Shown here in pieces: positions 12,101-19,676 of a stretch of DNA of 64,000 nt. The notes beneath the pieces are model-generated. The model saw only the letters and a program-made list of their open reading frames with translations. It was not told the DNA's origin and did not search any database. Position 1 is the first letter of the stretch. Every line of letters begins with the position of its first letter. Position numbers and translations under genes: made by a program. The DNA is from Rhineura floridana (Eukaryota > Chordata > Lepidosauria > Squamata > Rhineuridae). Location of the stretch: contig NC_084484.1 of the NCBI RefSeq assembly GCF_030035675.1, positions 188,172,934 to 188,236,933 on the forward strand, in the 5' to 3' direction.

Positions 12101-13776
12101 AAGAACCCTCAGAACCACTGTCTATTATCTTTGTGAAATCGTAGAGGAGGGTGAAGTGCCCAATGACTGGAAGAGGGCTAATGTCCCTATCTTCAAAAGG
12201 GGCAAAAAGGAGGAACTGGGAACTACAAACCAGTCAGCCTGACATCGATCCCTGGGGAAATTCTGGGGCAGATTATAAAGCGGTCAATCTGTAAGCACCT
12301 TGAAAACAATGTAGCGATTACTAGAAGCCAACATGGATTTGTCAAGAACAAATCCTGCCAGACTAATCTATCTCACTTTTTGATCGGGTAACCTCCCTGG
12401 TAGACTGTGGGAATGCCAGGGACATAATATATCTCAACTTCAGTAAATTTAGAAGCATTAAAAAAGCATCAAAAGCAATAGGGGAGCCAATCTAATGGCT
12501 GAAAGAAATGAGACACTTCCTGGTCTTTGCAGCTTTCTCTAAGGTGAATCTCAAAGTGTGGTACACATAAAACAACTTTGAGGGAAAGAAGATGTCAGAC
12601 ATCCAAAGATGGCTTGCTTGTGTTACATATCTACAGAGATCATATCGCAAAGGATGTTGCAATGGCCCCTAGCATAAGTTGCCTTCAAAATGGGCTGAGA
12701 CATATTGGTGAAGAACAGGCCAGTCACTTATCAGATGCTGGGAGGTAAAAGAACAGGGGTTGCCATGTCCATCACAGCCTGCGTGTGACTTTACTGGGCA
12801 CTGGAGATGGGGTGGGGTGGGGGTGGAGAAGACACAGGGGCAATGGCTGCATTATATTTCTAGACTAGCGCTCAGAACAATCTACTACAAAGCAGAGTGA
12901 GAACAGAAAACAAGAGAACACCACTTGTTGCTATTGCTGTCACTCAGAGCTCCCAGTTCAAATCACTCACACACATCACCAATGATCTACAAGCCCATCC
13001 TGGACAACAGCACTTCCCCCTCACAGGCCTCGGGGGACAGGGCTGTATTTGCTCACAGACAACCTGAAACAGATCCTCACCAGCAACAACAGGCCACATG
13101 GCAGAGCCAGATGCCAGCTCTGCCTTCCTCTGGCAGCACTATCACAGGGCCTACCTACTGGCATTATCCATGGCACCAAGGGCGAGCCTTCCAATGCGAT
13201 AGATGCCCTCATCTGCCACCAATGTCCTCCTTCATTCTCCATAAGACAAACAGGCTGGTCCCCATCCCCACAAAAGAACCAACCAACTCAAGAGTAATAC
13301 TAGAAATGGCAATACTCAGAAGCCAGTGGGGGGTCAGCTCAACCTCCCAGAAATCTCCCTCTTCCCCCCAACACACAACTTAGAGAGACACCCTAGAAGT
13401 CTGTTACTTGTTCCCCAGTTCCTCCTTTCCCTCACACCCCTCAAGATAAATACATAAATAAATAAAGCAAAGCAGCACTTCCAATTTCTGTTGTGCTCAG
13501 CAGAGTAAAGCTCATCACTGCAGTCTCTTGACCGGAAACTGCAGGAAGCTGGATTTTGAAAACCACAACTCTTGATGACCTCCAGGCCAGGGGAAGGCAG
13601 ATGTGGAGTGGGAGGGGGGAGCAGAAAGAGAAGGGTTGCTCTCACCTTTCGCAGAAGGTGTGGAGGCACGGGAGCACCTTGGGGTTGTGATAGCGGTCCA
13701 AGCAGATGCTGCACACTAGGAATTGCTTGTCGATCTGCCGCACCACTGGGCTCGAACTCGACTCTCGCTTCGCCAT
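31..13776 (-). CDS. TRIM3: TRIM3, tripartite-motif NHL E3 ubiquitin ligase; 3' end off the window
   Basis: Ten coding exons: 13646-13776, 9913-10156, 9330-9481, 9009-9189, 5092-5815, 4688-4791, 4413-4580, 3386-3554, 1993-2063, 31-171. All have AG/GT borders and the phases join without a break, giving 695 codons. The order is RING, B-box, coiled coil, filamin/Ig repeat, NHL repeats, as in the TRIM2/TRIM3/TRIM32 type. TRIM3 rather than TRIM2 is chosen from the MAKRE start, [16 protein letters not shown] and [14 protein letters not shown], and from the ARFIP2 neighbour. Family knowledge: a RING E3 ligase of neurons and endosomal traffic, with the NHL propeller binding cargo or substrate. Human TRIM3 has 744 residues; the missing last exon would encode about 50, so the length fits. 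The protein looks intact. The final exon and 3'UTR are before base 1. Confidence 0.96.
172..1992. other. TRIM3 intron 9: BovB 3' end, foreign insert, simple repeats
   Basis: Holds a BovB 3' end in minus orientation at about 348-391 and 621-680, split by an insert (separate entry), CA/CT microsatellites at about 1720-1840, and otherwise unrecognised intronic sequence. Confidence 0.6.
392..620 (-). mobile_element. 3' end of an unidentified non-LTR retrotransposon with (ACTG)n tail, inside a BovB tail
   Basis: The BovB tail reads to 'cttatggc' near 391 and resumes as 'gcgaccctatgaatcagc' near 621. The insert starts with five CAGT units then 'ttttattgcc', i.e. on the minus strand it ends in 'caataaaa' plus (ACTG)n, typical of a LINE or SINE 3' tail. 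I do not recognise the family. Confidence 0.45.
1993..2063 (-). CDS. TRIM3: TRIM3 coding exon 9: NHL repeat 4
   Basis: Residues 625-648: [20 protein letters not shown], then SVK. A 71-nt exon with acceptor CTCAG/GA and donor AAG/GTGAGA, phase 0. Confidence 0.94.
2440..2760 (+). mobile_element. L2-type LINE 3' end
   Basis: 'ctctttcaacaagcctttta' followed by a T-rich tract, 'gccctgggctcctgctggga' and an (AAAT)n-like tail. The same tail recurs at 33300-33568. Lies in TRIM3 intron 8 (2064-3385), antisense to the gene. The rest of that intron is unrecognised. Confidence 0.65.
3386..3554 (-). CDS. TRIM3: TRIM3 coding exon 8: NHL repeat 3
   Basis: Residues 569-625: [53 protein letters not shown]. 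Acceptor CCCCAG/ACC, donor GCAG/GTACCC, phase 1. Confidence 0.95.
3555..4412. other. TRIM3 intron 7, no feature recognised
   Basis: Ordinary intronic sequence with a short CA-rich stretch near 3980. No second gene, structured RNA or clear repeat was seen. Confidence 0.5.
4413..4580 (-). CDS. TRIM3: TRIM3 coding exon 7: NHL repeat 2
   Basis: Residues 513-568: [38 protein letters not shown] and [19 protein letters not shown]. Exactly 56 codons, phase 0 at both ends; donor AAG/GTAAGG. Confidence 0.95.
4688..4791 (-). CDS. TRIM3: TRIM3 coding exon 6: NHL repeat 1
   Basis: Residues 478-512 read [17 protein letters not shown], then [14 protein letters not shown], a complete NHL blade strand set. 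Acceptor CTGCAG/GTAGT, donor CAG/GTAGGG, phase 0. Confidence 0.95.
5092..5815 (-). CDS. TRIM3: TRIM3 coding exon 5: end of coiled coil and filamin/Ig domain
   Basis: The largest exon, residues 237-478. [13 protein letters not shown] ends the coiled coil. The filamin-type repeat follows, with [15 protein letters not shown], the [13 protein letters not shown] core and [13 protein letters not shown]. The linker VKRRVKSP and [12 protein letters not shown] leads to [10 protein letters not shown], the start of the NHL region. The donor is G/GTCAGT, an unusual but usable 5' splice site, phase 1. Confidence 0.95.
5816..9008. other. TRIM3 intron 4: (CTG)n, tRNA-derived SINE, otherwise unassigned
   Basis: Contains a short (CTG)6-like run near 5958, the SINE listed at about 6118-6300, and about 2.6 kb in which no gene or known repeat was recognised. 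Confidence 0.5.
6118..6300 (+). mobile_element. tRNA-derived SINE copy
   Basis: 'gaagagcatctgctttgcca' with a B-box-like 'ggtccaatcccc', then a body ending 'aatataaggcagcttcct'. This is the layout of a common reptilian tRNA-SINE. It looks old, as both promoter boxes are degraded. Confidence 0.55.
9009..9189 (-). CDS. TRIM3: TRIM3 coding exon 4: coiled coil
   Basis: Residues 176-236 are a heptad-rich helix ([18 protein letters not shown] through [10 protein letters not shown]), the BBC coiled coil used for TRIM dimerisation. The donor AAG/GTAAGC is a strong consensus, phase 0. Confidence 0.94.
9330..9481 (-). CDS. TRIM3: TRIM3 coding exon 3: B-box
   Basis: Residues 126-176: [14 protein letters not shown], then [11 protein letters not shown] supplies the zinc ligands of a type-2 B-box, followed by the start of the coiled coil ([18 protein letters not shown]). 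The acceptor is CCCCAG/ATG and the donor CCG/GTACCG, phase 2. Confidence 0.94.
9913..10156 (-). CDS. TRIM3: TRIM3 coding exon 2: second half of RING and linker
   Basis: The acceptor CCCCAG/GTG completes Arg44. Residues 44-125 hold [20 protein letters not shown], which closes the C3HC4 RING, then a variable linker and the first B-box ligands (CPNHEGK). The donor AAG/GTGGGT is in phase 0. Confidence 0.95.
10157..13645. other. TRIM3 intron 1: G-rich minisatellite, CR1 fragment, remainder unassigned
   Basis: A short duplicated G-rich unit lies at about 10270-10318 and a CR1 fragment at about 11400-12480. The stretch 12490-13640 shows no recognisable gene or repeat. Confidence 0.5.
11400..12480 (+). 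mobile_element. CR1 LINE fragment (linker and N-terminal RT), decayed
   Basis: Encodes decayed CR1 pieces: a K-rich linker, FFRYV-like residues, then '[20 protein letters not shown]' and the stretch leading to [10 protein letters not shown]. The same protein region is better kept at 23914-24480. Several frame breaks; truncated at both ends; antisense to TRIM3. Confidence 0.8.
13646..13776 (-). CDS. TRIM3: TRIM3 coding exon 1: start codon and first half of RING
   Basis: ATG at 13776-13774 gives [10 protein letters not shown], then the first RING cysteines (CSICLDRY) and HTFCE at residues 1-44. The donor AG/GTGAGA follows 13646 in phase 2. The exon lies just downstream of the CpG island, and an intron of about 3.5 kb follows. 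Confidence 0.95.
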
Positions 13777-14079
13777 GGTGACGGTCGGGTGGAGGCCTGA
13801 GTGGCACCCTCTGCGGCTGGCCTGCCAAGGAAGGAAGGGCGGAAGAGGCGGACAAAGGGTGACACCAGACCTCAGGAGGAGGCACCGCAACCCAAACACG
13901 CACACACACTCTCCCCCTTGGCACAGGGGAGAGCGGGGTCCTGAAAATCATTCCTCCCCTACTCGGCAGTATGCAGGGCTAGGTGAGCAGCTCCTCTACA
14001 AATCGGTCTCCCTCCCTCCCCGCCACCACGGGGGGGACACACCGCCAGGAACTACAAGTCACCTTGGCCCAAGAGCCAG

Positions 14080-15470
14080 AAGATGCACATCTGCCTCCCC
14101 CCGTTGCCAGGCCGGCTCCCCCTCCCGCCCCTCCCTCAGGGCCAGTCCGAGGGCCAGTCCGAGGGCCAGGCCTGCGACGCCTGCCCGCCCGCCGCCCTCA
14201 CCCCACGCGGCGGGCCACATCCCGGCAGCGGCGCAGGGCTAGGCGGGGAGTGGCGCTCTCACCGGGTTCTCCGGGCCGCGGGGGCCCCCTCGGGTCCGGC
14301 TGTCAGGAGCCTCACGCCTGCACTCCAGGCATGGCGCAGCGGCGGCCCGAGGACCTTCCGGGTCTAGCAGTAGGACGGCCCGCGGCGAGCCGGGCTGGGC
14401 GGGCGGAGGCGTCGGCTCCTCCCCTTCCCCTGGAAGGGAGGCGAGGCAGCTGTGTGCCACACAGCCCGGCCAGGAGGAGGAGGAGGAGGAGGGTCTGCGG
14501 GCGGCAAGCCGCTTCCCCGCCCCTCGGTGCTCAGGGAAGGGCCCCTCCCGGCAAGACACGCTGGGCCGGGGCCAAGGCGCCCCCGAGCGCCAAAGGAAAA
14601 AGAGCAGCCCGCCCCGCTGCTTGCGGGAGGCGGAAGGGAAATCAGCTGGGCGAGGGGGGGGCGGCCCCGCCCCCGCCCCTGCCCCGCCCCCGCCCCTGCC
14701 CCGCCCCGGCCCTGCCCCCGCCGGCACACGGGGGCGCAACCAAGAGGGTCCCGCAGGGGTATCGGCCCCGCCGCCTTGCTCCAGAAACCCGGCCCCGCCC
14801 TTCCTCGCCTGCTGCTCGACCGGCCGTCCCTTCGTGGCTCTGCGCCAGGCGCCTTCCGCGCGTGCCAGCCCGGGAGAGGCGGCCCATTCCCCTCCCCCCG
14901 CCCCGATCTTGGCACCATTCACTCACCGGCGGAGTGGCTGCCTGGCTGACGGCTTAGCGGGGGGGTGCTGGAGGGACCAGAGCCCACATCGCCCGGGACG
15001 CCCGCGGGGGGGAGGCCCGGCGTGCTGCACCAGGTGGCGGCGGCGCCTCCCGCTCCGGCTGGGCTGGGCTGGCTCACCGCATCTCCTCCGCGGCCGGAGC
15101 GTACCACTGCACACGCCGGAGGGGGGCGAGAGGGGGGGTTTCGGCCGGCGCCCTTAGCCGGAGGCGGCCGGGGACCGTCTCCCTTCCCACTCGCGGCCTC
15201 CGCCTAAGCCCCGAGAAAGTCAGGACCTCTGGGCAAGCGGGGCCGCCCTGTCCCGCCCCCTCTCCGGAAGCAGGAATGGTCGCGCCCGCCGCGCCAAGCC
15301 GCCGGAGCCGCAGCAGCTGCGGCTCCTCCGCAGTGCCCAAGCCGGAGAAGCGGAGCCCACCGAGGTGGGGGGTGGGGGGCCAGGAGCGAGCGTCAGGCCG
15401 CCCTTGCCCCGGGAGGCGAGGAGAAGAGCCTGCTCCAGCCCGCTACGGGAAAGGGAGGAGGGAGCGATGG
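14080..15470 (-). promoter_or_regulatory. TRIM3: TRIM3 CpG-island promoter with candidate non-coding first exons
   Basis: Dense CpG and G+C run immediately 5' of the TRIM3 start exon. On the minus strand, consensus donors CCG/GTGAGA (exon edge 14263), CCG/GTGAGT (edge 14927) and GCG/GTGAGC (edge 15078) could close alternative 5'UTR exons that splice to an exon upstream of the ATG. Which are used cannot be told from sequence. No TATA box was seen, as expected for a housekeeping or neuronal CpG promoter. Confidence 0.75.
14662..14712. promoter_or_regulatory. Cluster of GC boxes (Sp1/KLF-type)
   Basis: Repeated CCCCGCCC and CCCCGCCCCTG units, about seven in 50 bp, inside the TRIM3 CpG island. 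They match the Sp1/KLF GC-box core. Factor binding is inferred. Confidence 0.6.
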
Positions 15471-15799
15471 TGGTTGTCATGGGAACTGCATCTAGGCAAA
15501 GGGTACCCGCGGAGGATGCTGCAGGGGAGTGGCAGGAGGGAGGGGCTTCTTCGCTCCAGGGAGGGTCCTCTGCCCCCCCCACCCGCAGTTCAGGAAGGTC
15601 ACCGCATGGCGCCCAGTGCCGCTGGAGATTTTTCATGGAAGCGCCTTCCGGAGGCCCAATTAAGACATTCTCTCTCTCTCTGCAATGATCCGTGTGTGTG
15701 TGGGAAGTGCCCGGCAGGGCAGGAAGGCAACCGCCCTCCCTGCTTTAGCCCTAGAGGCAGATGCTCATGGGATGTGGGGGCACCACTAAGTCACTGTGG

Positions 15800-16020
15800 C
15801 TAATAGTGGTTAAAAGACTTCTTATCCTTCATGCATTTATCTAAACCACTTTTAAACCCGCCCAAAGCAGCAGCCAGCACTAAATCTTGCAGAATGCCAT
15901 GCCTATTAAATTCACTGGGTGACCCTGAATCATTCCAGTGAACATCAGAAGAGCCTGTTGGGCTACTGGATGAGGCCAAAAGCCTCTCCAGTCCGGTTGT
16001 CGGCCACATGATCCTAAGTG
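15800..16020 (-). mobile_element. CR1 3' end fragment
   Basis: Matches the CR1 region coding for the 'LWNSLP...' C-terminus and 3'UTR in minus orientation ('aaattcactgggtgaccctg', 'acatcagaagagcctgttgg'). Short and diverged. Confidence 0.5.
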
Positions 16021-16599
16021 CCACAGCCCAACTCATCCCCAGCCTGGGAGGCAGCAACATGGAACCACCACCTCTTCTCTGGGTCTGGAGGGCTCCTGAC
16101 AGGTCTCCTACTTGCTCAAGGGGTATCAACCCTTGAGCCTGGTGTGATACTGGAAGGGCAAGGCCAGGACGAACCCTCTTGTAACCCCTCTCCCCTCCAT
16201 AATAGTCACCTCCCCTATCCGGCCCATGCCCACCCCCTCTCCCAAGAGGAACCCTCCTCGCTGCTCCAGTCCAGCTCCTGAGCAGACAGTGCCTGGCCTG
16301 GCCTGGCCTGGCTGCAGTATAATGGCTCCCCCCATCCAGTAAAGTCCTCTGACCCGCTGCCCCATAGTCTTACTGTGCCATGGCCAGGTCACGTCTTCAC
16401 TGGGCCAAGGGCCCTGCTGCTTCTACCCCACAGCAACGGGAGGGGGCACCTGAAAGGCAGCAAACAGAGAAGGAGGAGGAGGTGTTACTCTGTGGATATG
16501 ATGCAGAGGGTTCCAGGGCTGCTCCCTTGCCAGCTATTCCTCACGGCTGCCCAGGATATTCTCCTTGCCCTCCGTCTCCAATGGCCATTTCACAGTCGT

Positions 16600-17040
16600 G
16601 TTTTCTGGGCCCGCTGCAAGGCAGTGGATTCAAAGTGCTGGTTTGGACCTATAAAGCCCCTTATGGCTCAGGACCCCAATACCTCTGCAAAGCCTCCCCC
16701 TGCTGTGAGCCCACCCGGACCCTTAGGACTTCCTCCGAGGCCCTTCTCCAGGTCCCCCCTCTGAGGGAGGCCAGGATAGTGAGGAGGGAAAGGGACTTCT
16801 CAGCTGTGGCTCCCCGTCTCTGGCATCCCTCCCCAGCGAGGTCCACCTGGTGTCTTCCTTGACACCTTTTTGGGGCCAGGTAAAGACTTCTCTTCCCCCA
16901 AGGCTTTTCATAGGCTAGGATGATGCTCTTTGTGTTAACGTGCTGCCACCAAAGCTTCCTGTGACTGTTTTGGGGGCCGCGGCTGTTTATTGTTGCTGTT
17001 TTCATTGTATGACATTTTTGTGTTTTTAACAATGTTGTAA
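16600..17040 (+). mobile_element. L2-type LINE 3' end
   Basis: Translates to decayed FKVLVWTYKAPYGSGPQYL, then SPCCEPTRTLRTSSEALLQV and a 3'UTR running to 'aacaatgttgtaagtctc'. This parallels residues FKVLVMTYKALHGVGPQYL of the better-kept L2 at 40217-41509. Confidence 0.75.
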
Positions 17041-17695
17041 GTCTCTTGCAGATCATTCTGGTTGCCCTCTTCTGAACCTTTTCCAACTCTATAATATCCT
17101 TTTTGAGATGAGGCAACCAGAACTGTACACAGTATTCCAAATGCGGCCGCACCATAGATTTATACAACGGCATTATGATATCGGCTGTTTTATTTTCAAT
17201 ACCTTTCCTAATTATTGCTAGCATGGAATTTGCCTTTTTCACAGCTGCCGCACACTGGGTCGACATTTTCATCGTGCTGTCCACTACAACCCCGAGGTCT
17301 CTCTCCTGGTCGGTCACCGCCAGTTCAGACCCCATGAGCGTATATGTGAAATTCAGATTTTTTGCTCCAATATGCATAATTTTACACTTGTTTATATTGA
17401 ATTGCATTTGCCATTTTTCCGCCCATTCACTCAGTTTGGAGAGGTCTTTTTGGAGCTCTTCGCAATCCCTTTTTGTTTTAACAACCCTGACAATTTAGTG
17501 TCATCAGCAAACTTGGCCACTTCACTGCTCACTCCTAATTCTAGGTCATTAATGAACAAGTTGAAAAGTACAGGTCCCAATGCCGATCCTTGAGGGACTC
17601 CACTTTCTACAGCCCTCCATTGGGAGAACTGTCCGTTTATTCCTACTCTCAGCTTTCTGCTTATTGTCTCAACTTCAGACAGCACCTTGAAATAA
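17041..17695 (-). mobile_element. CR1 LINE RT fragment
   Basis: The minus strand gives [27 protein letters not shown] and MQFNINKCKIMHIGAKNLNF, then [21 protein letters not shown] motifs B, C (ADD) and the downstream thumb are present. 5' and 3' truncated. Same subfamily as 55389-56652. Confidence 0.85.
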
Positions 17696-18592
17696 TTTTA
17701 TTGATGAGTGAATATAAAAACATATTGAAAAATACAAATTGAATTACCAGTGTGCAATTAATTGGTTAAGATATTTGATTTGTATACTCATTATTTAATG
17801 TTACCAGCCTTTTTCTTGGGGCATCTTATAAAGATTAACAGATTTATTGTGGCAGAAATAAGTTGTAGTCATGGTGTATAAGGATGATGCAGGAGGGGGC
17901 AGTTTGAGCTGAAACCTGGTGGAAGAGGGCGGCTGCACTTTCCACCCTGGAGGTGGGGGACAGCACCATGCCTCAAGGTTGCAGCAATGCCCTGCCATTT
18001 TTTTTTTTGTCCAGGCTGGGAGTTCTGCACCATGGGTACCCTTCCTTCAACTCCTCTACAGGACAGGCAGGCACACACACATTCTATTTCTTCATTTATA
18101 CTCTCTGCATTCTTGGGCCAGCAATTAGAGCTGGTGCCCATTTTGCATTTAAGGACATTGTGAGCCTCCCAGAGCAAGAGTTAGAAGATTACATTATCTT
18201 TCATCAATTAATGAAAATAGTAGCCACAAATACCTGACACATCCCTTAGAGCAAAGTCCATCTAGCATCCCTGTCCTAAAATCTGTGGAAAGCCCAGAAC
18301 CGGACAAGATGGTTAGAGAAAGACAAGTTTGTGGTTGACCAACAATGTTCTCTCCTTTGAAGGAAAGGTGAGTCGGGGGGGGGAGAAGCTGCATCCCAGC
18401 TAAGAGAAAAGGGCTGCGAGATACTTCCCCCGCCCCCCGAAGCACTATAACCACTAGACACCAGCACCAAGCTCCCCCACCCATGGCAGCCTCTGCAAAG
18501 GTCCAACCCGCATACTCAGAGTTTCACTTACATCAGCTTGCTAAACTCCTGTGGCTCAGACTGCACACATGCAGGAAAGGAATCCAAAAAGC

Positions 18593-18627
18593 TTTATTGA
18601 GAGTCCACAAACAACAGCTTTTTTATT
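18593..18627 (-). terminator. Poly(A) signals for the FHDC-like gene
   Basis: Two minus-strand AATAAA hexamers (18593-18598 and 18622-18627) lie about 460-490 nt past the stop codon at 19086-19088. Cleavage near 18575 is inferred. Confidence 0.6.
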
Positions 18628-19085
18628 TAAGAAGTCAGGGGTAGGAAAAAGAAGTGAAGTGCACTTGTTTTGTGTGCATTTTAAAATTGCTGAGAGCAGC
18701 TCAGTTGGTAACATAACACACATTGGGGGGTGCTGCTCCCACAAGGGTAGGGTTGGGATGGGGGGGTGGAAGTGTGAGGAAAGGGCGCCAATTCTGCTAA
18801 GTCAGTGCCGAGTTTTAGTGGAGGCAGACCAGATCATTTTTTTAAAAACCCTGCAAAAAAACCCAGCGAGGCTGGAGGGGGAGGGATCACATACTCACAG
18901 CTAGATGGGCAGAAACAAACCCACAAGCCCCCCCCCCTCAGATCAGCCACAGGAGAACGAAGTGGGGGAAGAGAGAAGAGGTGGGAATGGGAAGCTATGA
19001 TTCCCCCCTCCCTGGCTGCAATGCAGGGGGAGGAGGGGGAGTCCGGCAGCAGCTCTGCTTCTGGTCTGGCTCACCCCAGAGGGAC

Positions 19086-19676
19086 TCAGGAGTGGGCCCC
19101 CTGCCCCGGCTTTTCCCCCATGCTCAGGCGGCGGAAGAAACCCACAAGGGCCGAGACGTTCTTTGGGGAAGGCTGGGGGAAAGTGGGGGACACTGGCCCT
19201 CCGGGAAGGACCTTCTTCTGGAAGAGGGTGGGGAAGCGGAAGCCACTGGGGCCCTCTGGCGACACCGGGCCCTTGGAGGAAGCAGCAGGTGGAGTCACAA
19301 GGAAGGCTTTGAGACCCTGCCCGAAGAGCCCCCCTGTCCTCTTGCCACAGCTAGGGGGGGTGGCAGCTTCAGGCTCTATGGGGACAGGGGGCTCCGGGCA
19401 AGGGGACAGCGTGGCAAGAGTGTGGCGCCGGCTGAGGGGCAAGGGTCTCTCTCTGGCCTGGGGGCTATCCAGGGCAGGGCCCCGGGGTCCTCGCAGGGAC
19501 CGGCTGCTGCGTCTTCCCGAGCGAGGAGGGTGGCGGAAAAGCAGGTCCAGCTCAATGTCCTGCAAGCCGGGGTCCTGCGCAGAGCACGTGGTGATGGAGC
19601 GCCGCTTCTGCTTTTCCCGCTGCTCGCGCTCCTGGAGCTGCTGCCGGCAAATGGCTGCCTCTCGGGCCTGGTTGTC
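19086..19676 (-). CDS. FHDC-like exon 10: basic tail and stop
   Basis: [18 protein letters not shown] begins a charged helix like FHDC1 'DNHDREAQELRQL'. A Ser/Pro/Arg-rich tail follows, ending [19 protein letters not shown] and TGA at 19086-19088. 196 residues. The long microtubule-binding tail known from FHDC1 is not here. Confidence 0.9.
   Translation of the reverse strand, partial: DNQAREAAICRQQLQEREQREKQKRRSITTCSAQDPGLQDIELDLLFRHPPRSGRRSSRSLRGPRGPALDSPQARERPLPLSRRHTLATLSPCPEPPVPIEPEAATPPSCGKRTGGLFGQGLKAFLVTPPAASSKGPVSPEGPSGFRFPTLFQKKVLPGGPVSPTFPQPSPKNVSALVGFFRRLSMGEKPGQGAHS

Larger units (their letters stand above)
15471..18592. other. TRIM3 to FHDC-like intergenic region, mostly LINE debris
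   Basis: Contains a CR1 3' piece (about 15800-16020), an L2 3' end (about 16600-17040), a CR1 RT fragment (about 17041-17695) and unassigned sequence at 17700-18590 that ends at the FHDC-like poly(A) region. Confidence 0.6.

Noticed and set aside
31-13776. The NHL gene could be TRIM2 rather than TRIM3
   Set aside because: Some residues are TRIM2-like ([31 protein letters not shown]), but the MAKRE start, [29 protein letters not shown] and the ARFIP2 neighbour favour TRIM3.
14239-14957. Long Pro/Arg/Gly-rich frames in the 14-15 kb GC-rich block
   Set aside because: Open frames in CpG islands arise from base composition. No domain, several overlapping frames on both strands.
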